Assembly (NCBI GenBank): GCA_902772605.1 | Contig: CACYBG010000150.1 | Location: forward strand, 1 to 6,172 | Direction: 5' to 3' | From: an uncultured Spirochaetaceae bacterium | GTDB taxonomy: Bacteria > Spirochaetota > Spirochaetia > Treponematales > Treponemataceae | DNA: 6,172 nucleotides | Shown here: one piece after another, positions 4,749 to 6,172 of the stretch | Position numbering within the stretch: the stretch's first letter is position 1 | How the letters are laid out: each line of letters starts with the position of its first letter | The notes under the pieces: model-generated | The model's database searches: none | What the model was told of the DNA's origin: nothing | What the model saw: the letters and a program-made list of their open reading frames with translations, nothing else | Position numbers and translations under genes: made by a program

Positions 4749-5951
4749 TTAGATTCCATTCACAAGATATTCCCTGACATCGTCGGCGAATTTTTTTGCG
4801 GTCTCGGCTGACGTAAATGCGGCCTTATCAAGCATTTGAAGCGGTCCGAATGGAGTTGAGGCGGCAAAAAAACGGGCGTCATCTGCAATGCTGTCGAAAC
4901 ATCCGCTCTGTGAATGTACGACAGTATATGTCGTGACGTTTGAAAGCCGTTCCTGTATGTTAAGCGAAACCAGATGCTTTTCCAGATTGAGGAGGGGCTT
5001 TTTGTTTGAACGCGGAATCATCACGACCTCGTTTGAAACCATTCCGTGCTTCATATCCGGATCAAGCGGCGGAAACTTGAATACGGAATAGGAATAGCTG
5101 ACTCTCCTTGGCATGTTCCTGTAATAGTCCATCGGCATGGAACCGACCAAAAAGGACTTGTACTGCATCAGGTTGAAAAGGTCGTCCTGGGTAATGGTAT
5201 ACCACTGCCTCTGAATGAGGGACTTTGACTGCCATTCAAAAATCTTGTCCATAACGGTACGGAGGGAAAGTTTTTTTCCGTCGGAGGATTTTGCAAGCTC
5301 ATCATCCAGCACTTCACGGAATTCCCTTTTTTCACAGATTGCATCGCAAAGTTTTTTGTATCCTTCGCCTCCAAGAATGCTTTCAGCCATCATAGAAAGG
5401 AATTCATAGAGATATTCATCGATCGAACCTGCCGAAATCATTGAAAACGAAAAATCCTCTCCAGCATTTTCCATGAACGACTCAAGTTCGGAAAGGGAAG
5501 CAAATCCCACGTCTTCGTCGATATTTTTTGCGGCAGACTTGCAGATGAAAATCGGAACGTGGTCGTAAAGTATGGGAACGGCCTTATACTTACCGTCAAT
5601 CATTCCGGAACTTCTGACTGATGTCGGCATGACAGAATATACGTTCGCAGGTATTTCCGGTGCAAGCTTCGAAAGGCTTTTTGCAAATGCTCCGTTCCAT
5701 GTAATGACCGCATCGTATTTCTTTGATTCGGAAACTGAAAACGGCTCCTTTCCGTCAATCACGGAAACATCAATCTTTATGCCTGATCCTTCTGCCTGTT
5801 TCTTTATGCCTGAAGACAGCGTTTCAGGAAGGTCGTATATTGCAATCCTGTAAACGCGATTCGCAAGACCCAGGAAAATTCCAAGTGCGACTCCGATTGC
5901 AAAGACAATTGCACCGATCACAATGAGGATCTTTTTGTTCTTTTTCATCAT
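4749..5951 (-). CDS. Membrane-anchored extracellular solute-binding-like protein
   Basis: A 400-residue exported protein. Lysine-rich residues 1-7 lead into a 22-residue hydrophobic segment (about 8-29), followed by a soluble domain predicted in the periplasm. There is no lipobox cysteine (the first Cys is 137). GLA at 28-30 is a marginal signal-peptidase site, so an uncleaved N-terminal anchor is likely. The layout resembles type 1 ABC solute-binding proteins: an opening strand YRIAIYDLP, KYDAVITWNG (78-87), a hinge-like VPILYDHVPIFICKS (125-139), YKSFLVGSMPMDYYRNM (264-280), VSNEVVMIPRS (305-315) and a C-terminal helical region. Similarity is by pattern only and distant. No permease or ATPase genes are nearby, so ligand sensing or an orphan binding role is possible. 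ATG codons at 5951 and 5948 both fit; GGAG lies 5 nt before the first and 8 nt before the second, slightly favouring 5948. It heads an operon with the small lipoprotein. Confidence 0.8.
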   Translation of the reverse strand: MMKKNKKILIVIGAIVFAIGVALGIFLGLANRVYRIAIYDLPETLSSGIKKQAEGSGIKIDVSVIDGKEPFSVSESKKYDAVITWNGAFAKSLSKLAPEIPANVYSVMPTSVRSSGMIDGKYKAVPILYDHVPIFICKSAAKNIDEDVGFASLSELESFMENAGEDFSFSMISAGSIDEYLYEFLSMMAESILGGEGYKKLCDAICEKREFREVLDDELAKSSDGKKLSLRTVMDKIFEWQSKSLIQRQWYTITQDDLFNLMQYKSFLVGSMPMDYYRNMPRRVSYSYSVFKFPPLDPDMKHGMVSNEVVMIPRSNKKPLLNLEKHLVSLNIQERLSNVTTYTVVHSQSGCFDSIADDARFFAASTPFGPLQMLDKAAFTSAETAKKFADDVREYLVNGI

Positions 5952-5956
5952 GACAA

Positions 5957-5960
5957 CTCC
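5957..5960 (-). promoter_or_regulatory. Ribosome binding site of the solute-binding-like gene
   Basis: Minus-strand GGAG (5960-5957) is 5 nt before the ATG at 5951 and 8 nt before the adjacent ATG at 5948. Spacing is better for the second, so the mature start may be MKKNKK rather than MMKKNKK. Confidence 0.55.
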
Positions 5961-6041
5961 AAAGCTTGTTTAGCAGCCCGAAAATCCTTTTGCAGGGAGC
6001 CGCAATTAATGCCGAAATTTTCGTGACGGCACAGTCTTTAA

Positions 6042-6070
6042 ATAATAAGCCGAATGCCGGGTTTTGTAAA
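6042..6070 (-). promoter_or_regulatory. Promoter of the solute-binding/lipoprotein operon
   Basis: On the minus strand, TTTACA (6070-6065), exactly 17 nt, and TATTAT (6047-6042) form a near-consensus promoter. Transcription would start near 6035, leaving a leader of about 84 nt. The leader begins with a TGCCG...CGGCA inverted repeat (about 6031-6010) enclosing CGAAA-A-TTTCG, a small hairpin of unknown purpose. Confidence 0.65.
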
Positions 6071-6107
6071 GTTAATGGAAGCAGTCTGTGGAAGACAAGT
6101 GCAAATC

Positions 6108-6136
6108 AAAAATAAACTTAGAAAGACTCATTCTAA
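6108..6136 (-). terminator. Weak AT-rich terminator-like hairpin
   Basis: On the minus strand TTAGAA (6136-6131) pairs with TTCTAA (6123-6118) around a 7-nt loop and is followed by GTTTATTTTT (6117-6108). The stem is only 6 bp and AT-rich, so it is a weak candidate. It sits over the stop codon of a possible upstream minus-strand gene. Confidence 0.35.
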
Positions 6137-6172
6137 ACGAGCAAGCACTTCCATTCCCGACAGGAACCAGTC
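6128..6172 (-). CDS. Possible 3' end of an upstream minus-strand gene
   Basis: One minus-strand frame reads in from the right edge as DWFLSGMEVLARLE and stops at TGA (6130-6128), with a terminator-like hairpin overlapping the stop and a fresh promoter 58 nt further on. That arrangement is what a gene end would look like, but fourteen codons are too few for recognition. The alternative is that this is non-coding upstream sequence. Confidence 0.3.
   Translation of the reverse strand, partial: DWFLSGMEVLARLE

Noticed and set aside
6074..6155. Inverted repeat AATGGAAG (6074-6081) and CTTCCATT (6148-6155)
   Set aside because: Eight bases separated by 66 nt with no mobile-element genes or target duplication; it could easily arise by chance.
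6075..6172. Plus-strand frame from ATG 6075 open to the right edge (MEAVCGRQVQIKNK...)
   Set aside because: It is only 32 codons, lacks a clear ribosome binding site, has a low-complexity basic product and overlaps the minus-strand promoter upstream region; too little support.

Overview
This is a chromosomal-looking window from a Gram-negative-type bacterium, most likely a spirochaete and probably a Treponema relative. That assignment is inference. It rests on several predicted lipoproteins with relaxed lipoboxes, a ribose-phosphate pyrophosphokinase much longer than the usual ~315 residues, moderate GC content by eye, and lineage-specific exported proteins around housekeeping genes. I see no phage, transposase, integrase, CRISPR, tRNA or rRNA signal.

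Layout: (1) positions 1-120, minus strand, hold the first 40 codons of an ABC-F translation factor that closely resembles EttA. (2) Positions 146-1228, minus strand, encode a 360-residue lipoprotein whose C-terminal part looks like a thioredoxin/TlpA fold without the CxxC cysteines. (3) An outward-facing promoter region (1229-1432) separates it from (4) prs, positions 1433-2749, plus strand, encoding a long PRPP synthetase. (5) A short gap with an intrinsic terminator directly abutting a Shine-Dalgarno leads to (6) a short, diverged FGGY-family sugar kinase at 2900-4150, plus strand. (7) A shared terminator at 4178-4230 lies between this kinase and a convergent minus-strand pair: (8) a 153-residue lipoprotein with a TTG start (4266-4727), preceded in the same operon by (9) a membrane-anchored periplasmic solute-binding-like protein (4749-5951 or 5948). 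(10) The last ~220 bases carry the promoter and leader of that operon and perhaps the 3' end of another minus-strand gene.

How the genes may work together: Prs turns ribose 5-phosphate plus ATP into PRPP for nucleotide, His/Trp and NAD synthesis. The sugar kinase next to it could feed a phosphorylated pentose toward the same pool, but its substrate cannot be read from sequence. The solute-binding-like protein and small lipoprotein form an envelope-localised pair with no transporter permease in view.

The most notable features are regulatory. The two left-hand minus-strand genes each have a near-consensus promoter ending exactly 7 nt before the ATG, with no Shine-Dalgarno, so both are predicted to be leaderless. 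The kinase has a terminator inside its apparent leader, suggesting attenuation or controlled read-through. The prs leader carries three GGGAAT-type repeats and a hairpin that could compete with its ribosome binding site. I did not find clear evidence for a wholly new multi-gene system.
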